This document shows, in pieces, positions 11,249-23,000 of a DNA stretch of 64,000 bases. Below the pieces are notes generated by a model that saw only the letters and a list, made by a program, of their open reading frames with translations, made no database searches and was not told the origin of the DNA. Both the position numbers and the translations under genes were made by a program. The stretch is from Plasmodiophora brassicae (Eukaryota > Endomyxa > Phytomyxea > Plasmodiophorida > Plasmodiophoridae), in NCBI GenBank assembly GCA_039704465.1, contig JASFAU010000012.1, positions 806,001-870,000 of the forward strand, in the 5' to 3' direction. The first letter of the stretch is position 1. Each line of letters begins with the position of its first letter.

Positions 11249-14200
11249 ATGACGGGGGCGCTGGCGTATCCAGATGCGCGTCGCGACACGGGCTGCGCCG
11301 TGGCGTACCATGGGCAATCGGTGCCGGATCCGTATCGGTGGCTGGAGGATGTGGAGTCCGACGAGACCCAGGACTGGTATGCGATTCGCAGGGGCGTGCG
11401 CCGCGGTCGTCGTTGACGCTGACGAGTATTCTGTCACGCCAGGATCAACCGGCAGGTGGCGCTGACCGACAAGTACATGGGCGCGCATTGCGCGACGCTT
11501 GTCGACCAGTTCAAAGGGCGGTTCAAGGAAGTGTGGAACTATCCTCGGTTCTCAGCGCCGTTCCAGTACGGCACACGGTAGAGAACGTCAGCCACGCGGC
11601 CACTCTGCATGAGAGATCTCATTGAGTCGCGGCAGCTGGTTTCAGTACCGCAATTCTGGTCTCCAGAACCAATCTGTTCTGTACATGTACCGGGGCGATG
11701 CGTCGACAGAGGCGGACGTACTGATCGACCCCAATTTGCTGTCTGATGATGGTCGGTTGGCGTCGGTGTCACGGGCAGCCCGACGTTGATGCATGCACGA
11801 ATGGACAGGAACGGTGGCTTTAATGCAGACGGGGATATCGAAAGACGGGCGGTTCTTAGCTTACGCGTTGTCGACGTCCGGTTCGGACTGGCGAACCATC
11901 AAGGTCCTCGATGTGGAGTCCCCAGCGGAGCCCTTGTCCGATTGCATCCAGTATGTCAAGTTCTCCTCCATTGACTGGACGCACGACAACCGCGGCTTCT
12001 TCTAGTACGATTGCTAATCGCGTTACTCTGCTCTCTTTTCACTAAGCACGCTCGAATTATAGTTGCCGATATGCCGAGCCGAAAACGTCGGGTGATTCGC
12101 TTGGGTGTGGTCTCGGTTCATCCATCCCGCCCCTTTTCTTTGTATCTCATTTCGTGCCGTCAGAACTGAAGTCAGCGAGGCCAAGAACCAGCTTGTCTAC
12201 TACCATGCTGTGGGGACCGACCAGTCCGAGGACGTTCTCATTTACAGCGATCAGGACCATCCTGAGCATATGTTCTCGATTGAGGTGTCCGACTGCGGCT
12301 CGTATGCGATTTTGTCCATCGGCGAGTCGTGTGACCCCGCCAATAAGCTCTACGTCGCCCCGCTTGACGATTTTCCAAGGACACGTCGTCTGTAAGTGCG
12401 TATTACCTATTTGGAAGGTCTATGTTAACCGAGAGCGCATGCAGCTCGTTTATTAAGCTGGTGGACGTGATCGAGAAACAGTTCGCCTACATAACGAATC
12501 AGAAGAACACGCTGATCCTCAAGACGAACGCTGAGGCCGATCGATACCGCATCGTTTCCATCGACTTGTCAAGGTAGGCCGTTATCGGTGGGAGTGGAAT
12601 TGGCGATTCACAGCCAGTAGTCCTGCGGCCGATGGATCAAGTCATTTCCCGCGTATGCAGGAAGTCGTGCCGCAATCCACAACGGATGTTCTGGAATCTG
12701 CGGTTGCCTGCGGTTCAACCCTGTTCCTCAAATACCTCCACGATGTTACTTCGAAGTGCATTGTTGTCGATTATTCAGGTCGGCGGCTTCATGAGATAAC
12801 GTTGCCGACAGTTGGCGAAGTTTCGGTACGATTGCGTACGTCGTTTCTGGACCCTCGTTGCTTACAACTCACGTAGGACATCCATGGCCGTTCCGATAGC
12901 ACCGATGTGTTCTACAAGTTCACTTCGGTACACAGTATTGTGGTAGGGCCTGACGCTGCTGTGTTCTGACCGGTCGTTTCTATATCCAGTTTGTTGATGC
13001 CGGCGTGGTGTTCCATTTCGACACCACATCATTCTCATCAAAGAAATGGAAGGAGACGGTTGTCCCCGGGCTAGACCTGTCGATCTTCAAAACGGAACAG
13101 GTATTCTACAACAGCAAGGACGGTACCAGGATTCCGATGTTTATCATTACCAGGCAAGTGGGCTCATCCGTTTGTCTATAACGACGCCATTGACGCTCGA
13201 GTTTGTACATGACAGGAAAGACGATACAAGTAGTGACCCTCGTCCGACGTTACTCTGTTAGTGATTTCCTGCTGTTTCCTGCTCCCGATTGTAATCCTGA
13301 CTGCTCAGATGGATACGGCGGTTTCAACATCTCTCTGGCGCCCTCATTCAGGTTAGCGCAGATCGTGTATATGTTGCATCGGACTGACAACTACTGCCAG
13401 CGTCCTCAAGCTAGTGTTTGTGCAACATTGCCATGGTGCGTATGCCATCGCCAACTTGCGGGGTGGTGGTGAGTATGGCGAGCAGTGGCACCAGGCTGGT
13501 ACCAAGCAAAGGTATTCGTGTCGTATTTCTGTGCGTTATTTTCTCACAGCGGTGACGAGTTCTCAGGAAACAGAACGTGTTCGATGACTTTCAAGCAGCG
13601 GCACAGTACCTGGTCAAACGCAGCATTGCGTCGCCGTCAACCTTGGGAATTATGGGCGGTTCTAATGGAGGTATCGTGCTGATGCATGGTGTGCCGGCCA
13701 CAGGTCTCACCTGAGGTGTGTAGGCCTGCTGGTCGCAGCATGCGTGAACCAGCGCCCTGACCTGTTTGGGTGCGCTGTGGCCCAGGTCGGTGTCATGGAT
13801 ATGTTGCGATTCCATAAGTTCACCATCGGATACGCTTGGTATATACGCGCTTGGGTTTCTCTCCTGCGATAGTTTCTCAAGATTCTGCCTGGTAGGACAT
13901 CCGACTATGGGAATGCCGAGACCAACGAACAGTTCGTCACTGGTGACCAAATCAGTTTGTTCCCTTCTGTACTCACTCGTTTCCATGTGCAGAGAGTTCA
14001 AGAGTATACTGGCGTACTCCCCGCTTCACAATGTCGGCAGGGCGGTAAGATTCGTCCTGCACCCTAATCCGCAACGATGTTCAACGAACATTCAGGATGC
14101 GGCATACCCGTCAATGCTACTCTGTACAGCTGATCACGATGATCGCGTTGTCCCTCTGCATTCCTTCAAGCTCGCCGCCGAACTTCAACATCGCATCGGG

Positions 14201-14350
14201 TCACGACACAGTCAGCGCGCGCCGCTTTTGATCCGCATCGACAGGAAGGCGGGCCATGGTGCTGGGAAACCTCTGGAGAAGACCATCCAGGAATACGCCG
14301 AAATATTCGGATTCATTGCTCATTCGCTGAACGCAGAGTTTGCCCCCTGA
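11249..14350 (+). CDS. PREP: Prolyl oligopeptidase (S9A)
   Basis: This is a cytosolic-type serine peptidase cleaving after proline in short peptides. The start, ATG 11249, gives [13 protein letters not shown] then [18 protein letters not shown], the canonical N-terminus. The beta-propeller part follows over many short exons ([44 protein letters not shown]). The hydrolase domain shows [33 protein letters not shown] and the nucleophile motif GGSNGG with Ser codon at 13661-13663. The acid motif [13 protein letters not shown] and the His motif AGHGAGKP are both present, so the triad is intact. Stop is TGA 14348-14350. There is no signal peptide. Numerous introns of about 40-60 nt interrupt it. 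Confidence 0.92.
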
Positions 14351-14474
14351 GGTGGGCGGGACGCTCTCTTTTCCAATGTACATGCACCACTGCTCTTGCA
14401 GAATGCAGGGGGACCCGTGAACATTGCCGGAAATTTCGTAACGTGTCGGCAGTGTACGTGCCCGCTTTACGGAT

Positions 14475-15601
14475 TCAGTTGTCACACGGCTGCACCGTTC
14501 GTGGGTTCGTATTGTTTGAACCAGGAACGATTTCCTGCAACGTGTTTAAAGTTGCACCGCTGTCGACCACAATGTCGTAGCGAGATGGCGGTGCGCTATG
14601 GCCGGCCGTCATTGCGCATAGCCTGTCGACACCGGCGGGTGTGTCAACGCTCGGTGTTGTGTTGTCACCGACAAGGGTATTGCGACTGCATGTGCCTACT
14701 GCCTGCGAACCACCACTGGCGACTGGCATGTCGCAACTGGGCTTGGGTGGCGAGTTAAAGGTAGTGGCGAAGTCATAGGGGTAGGCATCAACCATGTCTG
14801 GTGTATTGGGGATCTCACCGAACACGTCAGTGATATTGATGGCCTTTACAACCTGGCCGTTGGGTGACTTTGGCTTGGCTTGCGCTTTCTTGGAACGCTG
14901 TGCCTTAAGGTGCTCGAAGGCCTTCTTGCGGTGGCGACACTCAGCATCTTCGTGGCCTGGAATGCCACAGAAAGAGCATGACGATCGCGCCCCCCTGCTG
15001 TGCGTCACGTGGGCACTTGACAGGATTCTTGGCCTTTGCGCTGGACGACGACGCAAGAGTCTCAGGACAGGTTCTGAGACATCAGCGCCGGTGCGCGCCG
15101 ATTATGATCTTCGAACTTGGCGATGATCTTTAAAGCCGCGTCCTCCGGCGACAACGGTTCGCCGAGATCGGCGAGACGTGCCTGGATGTCGTCTACCTGG
15201 ACAATGAAGGTCTTGAGCTTTTCCGGGGTCGTTGGATGGTCGACCCGGTCGGGTCGGGTGTGCTGCTCAAGGACGAGGCTGCGCTTGATCTTCGGACGTC
15301 CTGAACCATATTCGCGGTCGAGATGGGCGAACAGATGACGTGCTGATGAGAAAGCCGTTGCCTCCACCGTACATTGATTGACGATCTGGTTGCATATGAA
15401 CGCAGCCACTGCACGATCGACACGGCGGAATGCGTTAGCAATTCCTACGCACCTGCATGACTGTGACTCAGCCCGGCTGGCTTGCGCGGGCAAATTGCCT
15501 CTTCGGTGAGGAAAGCAGATAGCCCTGCCTGGTCCAGGGCGTTGTTGATGCGACGGGAAGCAGTTTGCCCGCTCAAGCCAGCCGGGCTGAGTCACAGTCA
15601 T
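14475..15601 (-). pseudogene. Decayed Ty1/copia retrotransposon fragment (gag to protease)
   Basis: Read on the minus strand, 15601-15062 encodes a UBN2-type copia gag segment (for example FSSARHLFAHLDREYGSG and PEKLKTFIVQVDDIQARL). After a stop and frame change, 15056-14475 encodes a CCHC zinc knuckle (C-SF-C-GIPG-H-EDAE-C) and, about 130 residues on, the aspartic-protease active-site line DIVVDSGATLNTL. Nothing resembling integrase, reverse transcriptase or LTRs follows within the window, so the element is truncated as well as frameshifted. It sits between the oligopeptidase and a palindrome made from part of the same gag. Confidence 0.8.
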
Positions 15602-15678
15602 GCACGTGCGTAGGAATTGCTAACCCATTCCATCGTGTCGATCGTGCAGTGGCTGCGTTCATATGCAACCAGGTCGTC
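15380..15678. repeat. Inverted repeat, 119-bp arms, derived from copia gag
   Basis: The left arm 15380-15498 and right arm 15560-15678 are reverse complements with about eight mismatches and a 61-nt spacer. Both arms carry the same gag piece: the minus strand of the left arm encodes VDRAVAAFICNQIV and the plus strand of the right arm encodes VDRAVAAFICNQVV. It is therefore a head-to-head duplication of element sequence, able to fold into a long hairpin. Confidence 0.9.
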
Positions 15679-15856
15679 GATCCTCTTGGGAGCGAACGAA
15701 CTCACGCGAGTGCGACGGGAATGATCTGTGTCTATTTCCCCGATCCGGTGTGATAGCCGAGCAAATAGGTAAGTATTGGTCGTTTTCATCCAAAATGAAA
15801 TTTTCTGCGTCAGTTGACAGCCGTGGATCCAAGTATCGCGACGGCATTTTTTGGTG

Positions 15857-16958
15857 ATGACTGGTCAGGATCGCTCCGGATCATCACCAAACTCCGTACG
15901 TCAGCCTGCGATCAGCGCGCTCAGGTTGCCAGCTGTTCGACCAGCGATGGCGTCGTCTGGACCTGGGGATAGTGGATCAACCGCCAATGAGATCCTCGAA
16001 GGAGACGATCGTGTTCATGTCACACTTGACGTGATTGTGAAACCGTATGTAAGCATACAGCCGCGGAACACGTTGTATCACGTTCTAGGCCAATTCGACG
16101 TCGAAGTGGCCACCGTTGGCGACTTTACAGACGCCGTACTTGGTCTCGTTCAAGAAAACGTAGACGGCCTGGCTCGCAAGTCATCTGACGACGACTCGAC
16201 GTATATACTTGCTAAGGAGACCGTAACGTTAACGTCACTGGACCAGTTTGTTGCCATCAAACACAACAATCACTTCTACGCCTTCCACCGTCCACATGGC
16301 GAGGATCACCGAGATCCAATGCGTACCCCAACTGTTGTGCTAACGTTCAAATTGAAGTTAGTCACTGAATGTTGTTCTTGGCATACAGGCATAACCAAGG
16401 ACACGCTTAACCGCTGGAGTAAGGACGTCCCGAGTATTCATTTATCAGTACGGGAAAGAGCTGCGAAACGCATCGGACTTCAAGAAGTTTCAAGCGTCTG
16501 TGTTCTCGGCTCCGCAGTTGGACCGTGCTCGCGCCGCTGCCGATGAACAAGTGAGAGCGATCGAACGCCAACTGAAGGATCACTGGGGAACGGTATATCA
16601 ATCCCAGTCAGCCAACTGGCGGATTTGGGCCAGTCGCATCGCGCGCGAGCCGGTCACACGTCGAGCTGCTTTGATCGAGGATCCGCCTCCATACGAAATC
16701 GTCCACCTCTTCGAGCACTCGCCACTACAAAATGGACCGTTGCTCACGACCCTCCGGGAAGACAATTCCACAACGCTAGCGATTCTGGACACGATGGACG
16801 ATCACTTGCAAGAGTTTCAGGACTTTATCCATCGCCAGATCGAGGCGTTTCGCGACAGCGTTGGGTGCCAGATGCGGCAGATGCGCGACACCGTGCGCCG
16901 ACATCGACGAGTTGCTGAGGCGCTTAGGGCTAGTCTTCATCCCCGAGGAACTTCCTGA
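15857..16958 (+). CDS. Uncharacterised protein
   Basis: The first large exon starts at ATG 15857, with a second in-frame Met (MASSGPGDSGSTANEILEG). It encodes a folded-looking domain including VHVTLDVIVKPYVSIQPRNT and TLTSLDQFVAIKHNNHFYAF. One or two short introns lie between about 16340 and 16450. A helical, Arg/Glu-rich second half (KELRNASDFKKFQASVFSAP, then DHLQEFQDFIHRQIEAFRDS) ends at TGA 16956-16958. No signal peptide or membrane span is seen and no family is recognised. It lies in the mobile-element patch but does not itself look like a transposon protein. It is convergent with the transposase and shares its poly(A) site. Confidence 0.6.
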
Positions 16959-17014
16959 TAATCTGAACAGGCTGCAGAGGGCTCCCAATCAGAGTGATGT
17001 AGACCATGAGGATC

Positions 17015-17026
17015 AATAAATTTATT
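17015..17026. terminator. Palindromic bidirectional poly(A) signal
   Basis: AATAAATTTATT is a perfect palindrome, so an AATAAA hexamer is presented on both strands. It lies 57 bp after the plus-strand stop at 16958 and overlaps the minus-strand transposase stop codon, whose TAA is part of the minus-strand hexamer. It can serve both convergent genes. Confidence 0.65.
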
Positions 17027-18204
17027 CGAATCCGGCCTCCGTCATGCGATTGGTGATGTCCTTGTAGGCGACGCCTGGATTGAACTTTCCGTTTGCGCCA
17101 AACCCACATTTCTTGAACAGACCTCTCATATCATATCTCCGAAACTTCTTGAGTTCCGTTAAGATTACAACAGGGAGGTCCTTCGGTTTGACATTGCCTT
17201 CAGCATACCAACGCCTAAGGCTTTTCTTGACAAGACCGAACACAATCTCAATCGGGTTGAACATCGGACAGTAGGCTGGCAGGAAGATGGGAATGATGCC
17301 GAGATCCCGTAGGTACTCGACTATCGTATGATGGCAATGTATCCTGGCTCCATCCATGATCCAAACCGATTGCCGCCCAGGATGCTTCTGAACTCGGCCG
17401 GACAGAGCATGCTCACGGACGCATTCGACAAATTTCTGACGATCGAACGTGCCCTCTGTGAGAAATGTGCCTTCCAACCCATCACATCCGATGAAGCACA
17501 ACAACGAGCTACGCGGCCTTCTGACGAATTCGCCTCTGAAGAGCAGTTCCTGGCCCTGCATAACGCATGTTAGGGTCCTGTATACGGATAACGTTGGGGA
17601 ACTCGTCGACAGACCTTAAGCGCATAACCCTTGCGACGTAGCATGTCCCGGTTGTCGAGGCCGAACTCGTCAAGAAAGCACAGGCTGGAGTGGGTCCAGT
17701 CGATAGCGTTGAGTTCCTCGAAGAATCGGACGATGTCTGCTTCCTTGATCTGGATGGCTCGACGGACAATGAGCTATTCAACAGTAAGCCGAAACTGATA
17801 ACCCATTCCTGTTCGAGTCGTACCTTTCGAGTAAAGCCGTATTCGCGAAGTATGCGCCAGATCGTGCTCAAACTGATGTCGTTCTTCCAGTTGATTTCGA
17901 ATGCCAGCTTGGCTTCGTCAAGAAAGGACAAAGGGTTGGCGAGGAAGTAGTCCCTTATCCATTCGCGGTGTTCAGGCGTGTACTTCCGCTGCGACTCTGT
18001 TGCCTTACGGGATACGGCACCGGTGCGCTCGTACCGCTCGATCCATCTGCCGATCGTCGATGGCGCCTTGCGATACAAAAGGGCTATCTGATTCTGCTTG
18101 AGGCCGATGAAATAGTAGGCGTACAGCGCATGCAGTTTGGTGTTCTCTGTAGCATGTTGGCTTTCAATTGCTTCGGACACGTGTACACCATGAGCGGCCG
18201 CCAT
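17022..18204 (-). CDS. IS630/Tc1-mariner-type DDE transposase with two introns
   Basis: The start is ATG 18204 (MAAAHGVHVSEAIESQ). The N-terminus is a helix-turn-helix, IALLYRKAPSTIGRWIERY, followed by a second helical domain. Two GT-AG introns of 50 and 60 nt restore frame: one after YGFTRK, the next before GQELLFRGEF. The catalytic core has the first Asp in CFLDEFGLDNRDM, the second Asp in WIMDGARIH, and Glu in PMFNPIEIVF. There are 34 residues between the second Asp and the Glu, so the triad is DD34E and intact. Stop is TAA 17022-17024. No terminal inverted repeats were recognised on either side, so it may be a stranded or host-retained copy. Confidence 0.85.
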
Positions 18205-18742
18205 CTCCAACGCTGGCACCTACGCGCTTTGCAATAATTTTGTAACTGAAAAAGAGGGAGCACGACGCCACAGATCACATCTACAACCTTGAACGGGCGT
18301 TACATCGTCTGCTCGCGCTCGTGCAATCCAAATCAGGTATAACAACTAGTCTCAGGTCAACCACTACCGAACAGGACACGATTGCGAAGACGGTTGTTTC
18401 TCGAGCTCCGTTTAATTGATTGATCAAATCGCCGCTACGTATCTTCTCTACCTGCTTGACTGAAAGATTGCCACATCCCGTCCCTATATCTTCTGGAAGC
18501 TACAGGTTTCAAGTCAAACCAGCCGAGCAAGCGCGCTCGCGATAGTTGGGCACCAACAATCGCGAAAAAAATGCGTGGCGACGGTTGATAGTTGGGGCGA
18601 TTGCATTTCGGACGGCAATCGCAATATTTACCGTGCGCACGACATCAGGAACATTCCAGGGAACCAGGAACATTCCGTGCTAAATACGGAGGTTGGCACC
18701 TCATGGACCTGCCTCGAGATCTGTTTGCCAGACTGTCCGGAT
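18205..18742. other. Intergenic region, no gene seen
   Basis: This lies upstream of the transposase and beyond the 3' end of the transporter. It is more AT-rich than its flanks and has no convincing exon. If the transposase ever had terminal repeats, one should be here or near 17000, but none was found by eye. Confidence 0.5.
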
Positions 18743-20778
18743 TTATTGAATTTTGTAGATGAATTTGACCAAATAACTTCCTGCAGTAAACTCTACGGCG
18801 GCGATGAACCATACCAAGGAGTAGCCAAGCGTATTGACCGGCGAAAGTCGTTGGACGTAGTCCAGTAGCCCACCAACCTAAGTAAATGTCGCAATCGTGT
18901 CAACATCCCATGAAGGCAGCGCTGCGATAACGGCAATACCAATGGCATGGCTAGATTGGGAAGGACCATGGCAATGCCCCAGACCGCCATGTCTTTGGCG
19001 TACTCCTTGTCGTCTTCCAAAAGGTCTGACCCAGCAGCCGTCAGCGCATCATCCCATCGTACGCAGCAAAGGATACCTGTTGCTAAAGCCCAGTCAACAG
19101 CGGTAAACGCTCCATAGCCACATCCAAAGACTCCGGCAGCAAACAGCACTGCCGTGAACTCTCTTGATACCATCAAGAAGAGACAGCCGGTAGCCATAAG
19201 ACCGCCGGACCAATACACGATAACTTTCCGCTTGCCGCCAAGAGCATTCGAGACAACCCCGGACAATGACGACGTGAGCAGCGCGCCCAAAAGCATAGGA
19301 ATGAACATGATTGCCACAGCTTCGGAAGGCGACGTCGCGACCACGGAACCTCGAAAGAGGAAAGGGCGAACGACCGCATCCGACACGAAAAAGGAAAGAA
19401 ATTCTTGGACCGTAGCAATTCCCTAACGAGTGGCTGGCAGTCAGAACTCTCACCCAGCGGGACCGTAACCGACGAGCGGACTACCACTGCATAAGCGACA
19501 GTTAGTTGACCAGGGCGTACGAACTGCTCCCACTCGGTGGACATACTTTGCGTCATGAACCGGGTAATAAATAAAAGTCGAAAGTCATGCCTTCTGAGTG
19601 GTGCGATAAACGACACCACCGTAGCAGCAATGCTTCCAAACGGCGTCCTCCGAGGTGTGATAATAGTTGCCGATGACACAGGCGGCTTAAATTGCACCTC
19701 GTCGGTGTACTTCACAGTGACGTACAGCGCCAACGCGTGAAATACGTTGAGTAGAAGGAGTGTCCCGAATGTCCCCATTGACGTCATGAAGAATGTCAGG
19801 AAGCCACCTGTGTCAAACTCAACAAACATTGTCATTCAAGCCAGTCACGATGCATACCGAACAAGTAGCCCAGCATGGCCATGGCACCAAGCCACGACGA
19901 TGCAGTACCTGTGCGCTTTGTTAAACAACATGCTGGAGAACATAGTAAATATGCGCGAAAAGCACCTCGCTGACTCTGAGGCACCACGTCTGGAACGAGA
20001 GCGCTGTATGGAGCAATGATCATGTTGTTGCTGACTGATAGGACCAAAAAGCATGACGTATAAACAGGCATGGGAGGATCATAACCCATGACAACCAAAG
20101 AGATTGTCGCCGTAACGCACCCAGCAACCATGAACGGTCGCCGCCGTCCCTGCAGACACAGTACTGAGTGACGTTCCACAGCCGAAAGCAAACGCGAGTA
20201 CCGTACGAAGGTGTGCGTGCTCATATCAGACAAGGACCCGAACAAGGGGAGGCAAACGAGTGAAACGATCGACCCGAGCATAAGGATGGAGCTCATGTTG
20301 GATCCTTTGCTCTCAGGGCCCGCAATCTCAACTATCTGCAGATGCCGGTTGACTTCACGCGACACACCGGGGCAGTGCTCACCTGACTAACCTGCTTCGG
20401 TAACCTGCGCAACACGAACCCGAGTTACACGCTGTGATTCGCCACATGGCACACGCCGCTACTCACACAATGACCAGAAGAGGCATCCAAAGCACGGCCC
20501 AGCCTGACATACGCCATCATCACCACGAGCCGCCAGGCGATACCCAGCAACACATCCGTACCGAACCAATACGCAGCGAGGGCGAACAGCTGGCGCTGCG
20601 TCAGCGGGATCCCCGAGGCCTGCCTGGTCGCGACCGGCGACAACGCCCCGCCCAGGTGAAGCTCGTCGTCGCTCAGCAAATGCAGCAGGTCGGCGTCGTC
20701 GATGTCGTCTCCCTCGACCGTGTGCGAGTGCCGTCGCCGGACGTCGGGCGACAACGACGCCATTTCCGCCGCCGACAT
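18743..20778 (-). CDS. MFS transporter, SLC45/sugar-cation symporter-like
   Basis: This is a polytopic carrier of the major facilitator superfamily. ATG 20778 (MSAAEMASLS) opens an acidic cytosolic N-terminus. Then come membrane spans, the loop 2-3 signature region PLFGSLSD followed after an intron by GRRRPFMVAGCV, and a spanning block at 19750-20350. A second half (AIMFIPMLLGALLTSSLSG, VFGCGYGAFTAVDWALATGI) contains the YAKDMAVWGIAMVLPNLAMP loop typical of SLC45/GPH-like carriers. Removing a short intron near 18880 gives a last span (NTLGYSLVWFIAAVEFTAG) and TAA at 18743-18745, which lies inside an AATAAA. The substrate is not determinable, although sucrose or other disaccharides are known for relatives. 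Confidence 0.8.
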
Positions 20779-20996
20779 GACTGCAGCCACCCGACGGCGT
20801 CACCGTTTTGGCAGCGACTGCGCGACGTGCAACTGCAGTCGACGGAGATGACGTCAGATGTGATGGAGGATCAGATCGGATCCGATCAGGGGAGGGGGTG
20901 TTCAGAGGGAGGACAGCACGTCGATAGATCCCGGCCGGTTGCACGATCGATGCCCCGTACTACTTACTGCAGCTGGTGCGGGTGGGGGGTGGCACA

Positions 20997-21843
20997 ATGG
21001 AGGACCCAGCGCCAGCGGCGCCAGTGCAGGCGGCGGCGCCAGCGCTGTCGATGCTGCTGGACGAACCACTGAAGCTGCTGTCGAAGCCGATACGGCCGCG
21101 CTGGACGACGTCGATGCAACCGAGGACGAGTACAGGGAAAGGTTGGGTCAGGGTCATTGGCGCCTCGTTGCGACCGGGTGCTCATTGCGACCAGGGCGGT
21201 CATCGGAGCAATCCCGTTCCAGTTACGCGCGCGAGCTCTGGGATCGGATTCGCAACATAGACAGTTCCCCATTCGTGGCATCGCAGGTGGGGGTGGCAAT
21301 GAACGACTGGACGACGTTGCCGTCTCATGTCACAGTTCTCGGCGCACGTTGATGAAATTCTTGCTCGGCGTGCGTCCAAACTGGCGCGATCGCATGCTCG
21401 CGCGCGAGCGGGCGATCCGCCAGCAGCCGGCGCCCCTCAGTCCAAGCAATGGTACCTCGGCCAGGTACACGTGTGCCGAGATCACGATGCTGCATTGTCC
21501 TGATTGTTGGCCACCTTCAGGTCAAGAAGCAGAGTACCGAGCAGGAGCTCGACATTCCCGAAGACCTGAAGAAGTACAAGAAGAAGATGTGCAGCGAGGC
21601 CGATCTACCAGAGCGCAGGGTCGCTCGACTGCGGCAAGCACGTGCTCGGCGCACCACTGAAAACCCATATTGCAGGTACCCGCCGTGCACAGGACGCCCA
21701 CCCGTCACAAGCACGAGCAGGAGGAAGCAATCCCACGTAAATCGTCCACCGGTAGCCTTCCTGAAATACGTCCAAGGCGCATATTCAGCAGCACTGGATT
21801 CAAGCGACCGGAAAGGGTACTCATGCAACACCCGAACGTGTGA
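20997..21843 (+). CDS. Uncharacterised multi-exon protein
   Basis: Coding-like exons include an Ala/Asp-rich piece (EAAVEADTAALDDVDATEDE), then SSYARELWDRIRNID with SSPFVASQ. A 49-nt intron leads to FSAHVDEILARRASKLARSH. Further on are a Lys-rich helix (LDIPEDLKKYKKKMCSEADL) and a basic C-terminus (RKSSTGSLPEIRPRRIF) ending at TGA 21841-21843. The true start is not resolved; an ATG at 20997 opens a neighbouring frame. No domain is recognised and no signal peptide is seen. Confidence 0.5.
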
Positions 21844-21991
21844 CAATGACTGACGATCGACAGGTCGATCGGCTACGAAGGCAGAAGAGCCTTCACATCA
21901 TCAGGGAACGAACCTTAGCGCGCCAAGCCAGCACAGTTTCGCTGCCATAGTGCCGATATACACGAGACATACGGGTTTGGCCCCAAGTTCA

Positions 21992-22953
21992 TTATTGCTT
22001 GAACGATCCACCCTTCTTCTGTTTCACAGAAGCGCCCTTCTCCATTCGTCGTTGCTACAGATGGGCATCAGACTCGTCTGAAACCTACAGCAACAGCAAG
22101 CACTCACCCTCCACTTGTTAACGGTCTCGTTCTTCTTTTGAATTTTGGCTTTCCGCTTGGCAGAATTGCCACCGCCACCCGCAGTTGCCTCCACGTTGAT
22201 GCGGCGCCCCTGCATTGACAAGGAATGATTAGTAAGCGCAGCCGCAGCATCGTCTCTGCGCTACCTCGAATTTCGTGTGATGGTAGAGAAGGCATTTCTG
22301 AGACCGATTATGAGGAAAATAACACGATACCAATGAGTGGACACACGACGTACCTGTCGAGCCGCAGCTGTTTTTAATTCACAGAATGCGTACCCCTTCG
22401 TGCGACTCCGATCCTTCTCGTTTCGTGGCAGACGAACCTCGACCAAATCGTCGTCCATCTTCAGAAACGCACGCAAACGCTCTTCAGTCATGCCATACGG
22501 CAAATTCCCGACGAACACAATGTATCTGGAGGAAGGCTTCGCAGCGTCATTGCCACTGGCGTCCGCATCCACTTCTTCTACCATGCAACCAGTTGCCGTG
22601 GTAGCAAGTACAGCAGGTGCCTCCTCACCAGCAACGTCTTCGACATCTATAACTACACTCTTCGTCGCTTTCTTGTCTCGCTTTCGCTTCTTGATTGTCT
22701 TCTCCACGACGGATGACGAGACCGCAGCAGAGGATTCCTCCCGATCAACCTTCATGGCTTCGTCGGACTTTCCGGACTCCGCAGCGGACTTGGACGTTGC
22801 TCTGCCAAGAGGACCCCGTTGTCCACATTCACGTGAACGTCGGCAGACGCAAGACGAACGTTCATCCACAAACGACATAACACTGTGCTTCTGTACCTTC
22901 TGCTCTATTTCCCTACGGAGTTGTTCCCGACCGTTCGTGCGTCGAATGAACAT
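21992..22953 (-). CDS. NOP6-like RRM RNA-binding protein
   Basis: The N-terminal half is acidic and Lys-rich with a basic nuclear-localisation-like stretch (KTIKKRKRDKKATK). An RRM follows, with YIVFVGNLPYGMTEERL as RNP2 and TKGYAFCELKTAAARQ as RNP1. A GT-AG intron joins this to the second half of the RRM. There the line MQGRRINVEATAGGGGNS is the hallmark of NOP6-type proteins of small-subunit ribosome biogenesis. Another 53-nt intron leads to a basic tail (QRRMEKGASVKQKKGG) and TAA at 21992-21994. The first Met is uncertain: 22953 is the upstream choice, and internal Mets near 22880 and 22757 are alternatives. It probably acts in the nucleolus. Confidence 0.75.
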
Positions 22954-23000
22954 TGCATTTGTTGTCCACTTGACATGCTCCGCTTATTATCCTTGAGAGG

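Noticed and set aside
18575..18868. 97-codon plus-strand frame
   Set aside because: It has no coding-like composition or motif, and its right end overlaps the last transporter exon on the other strand.
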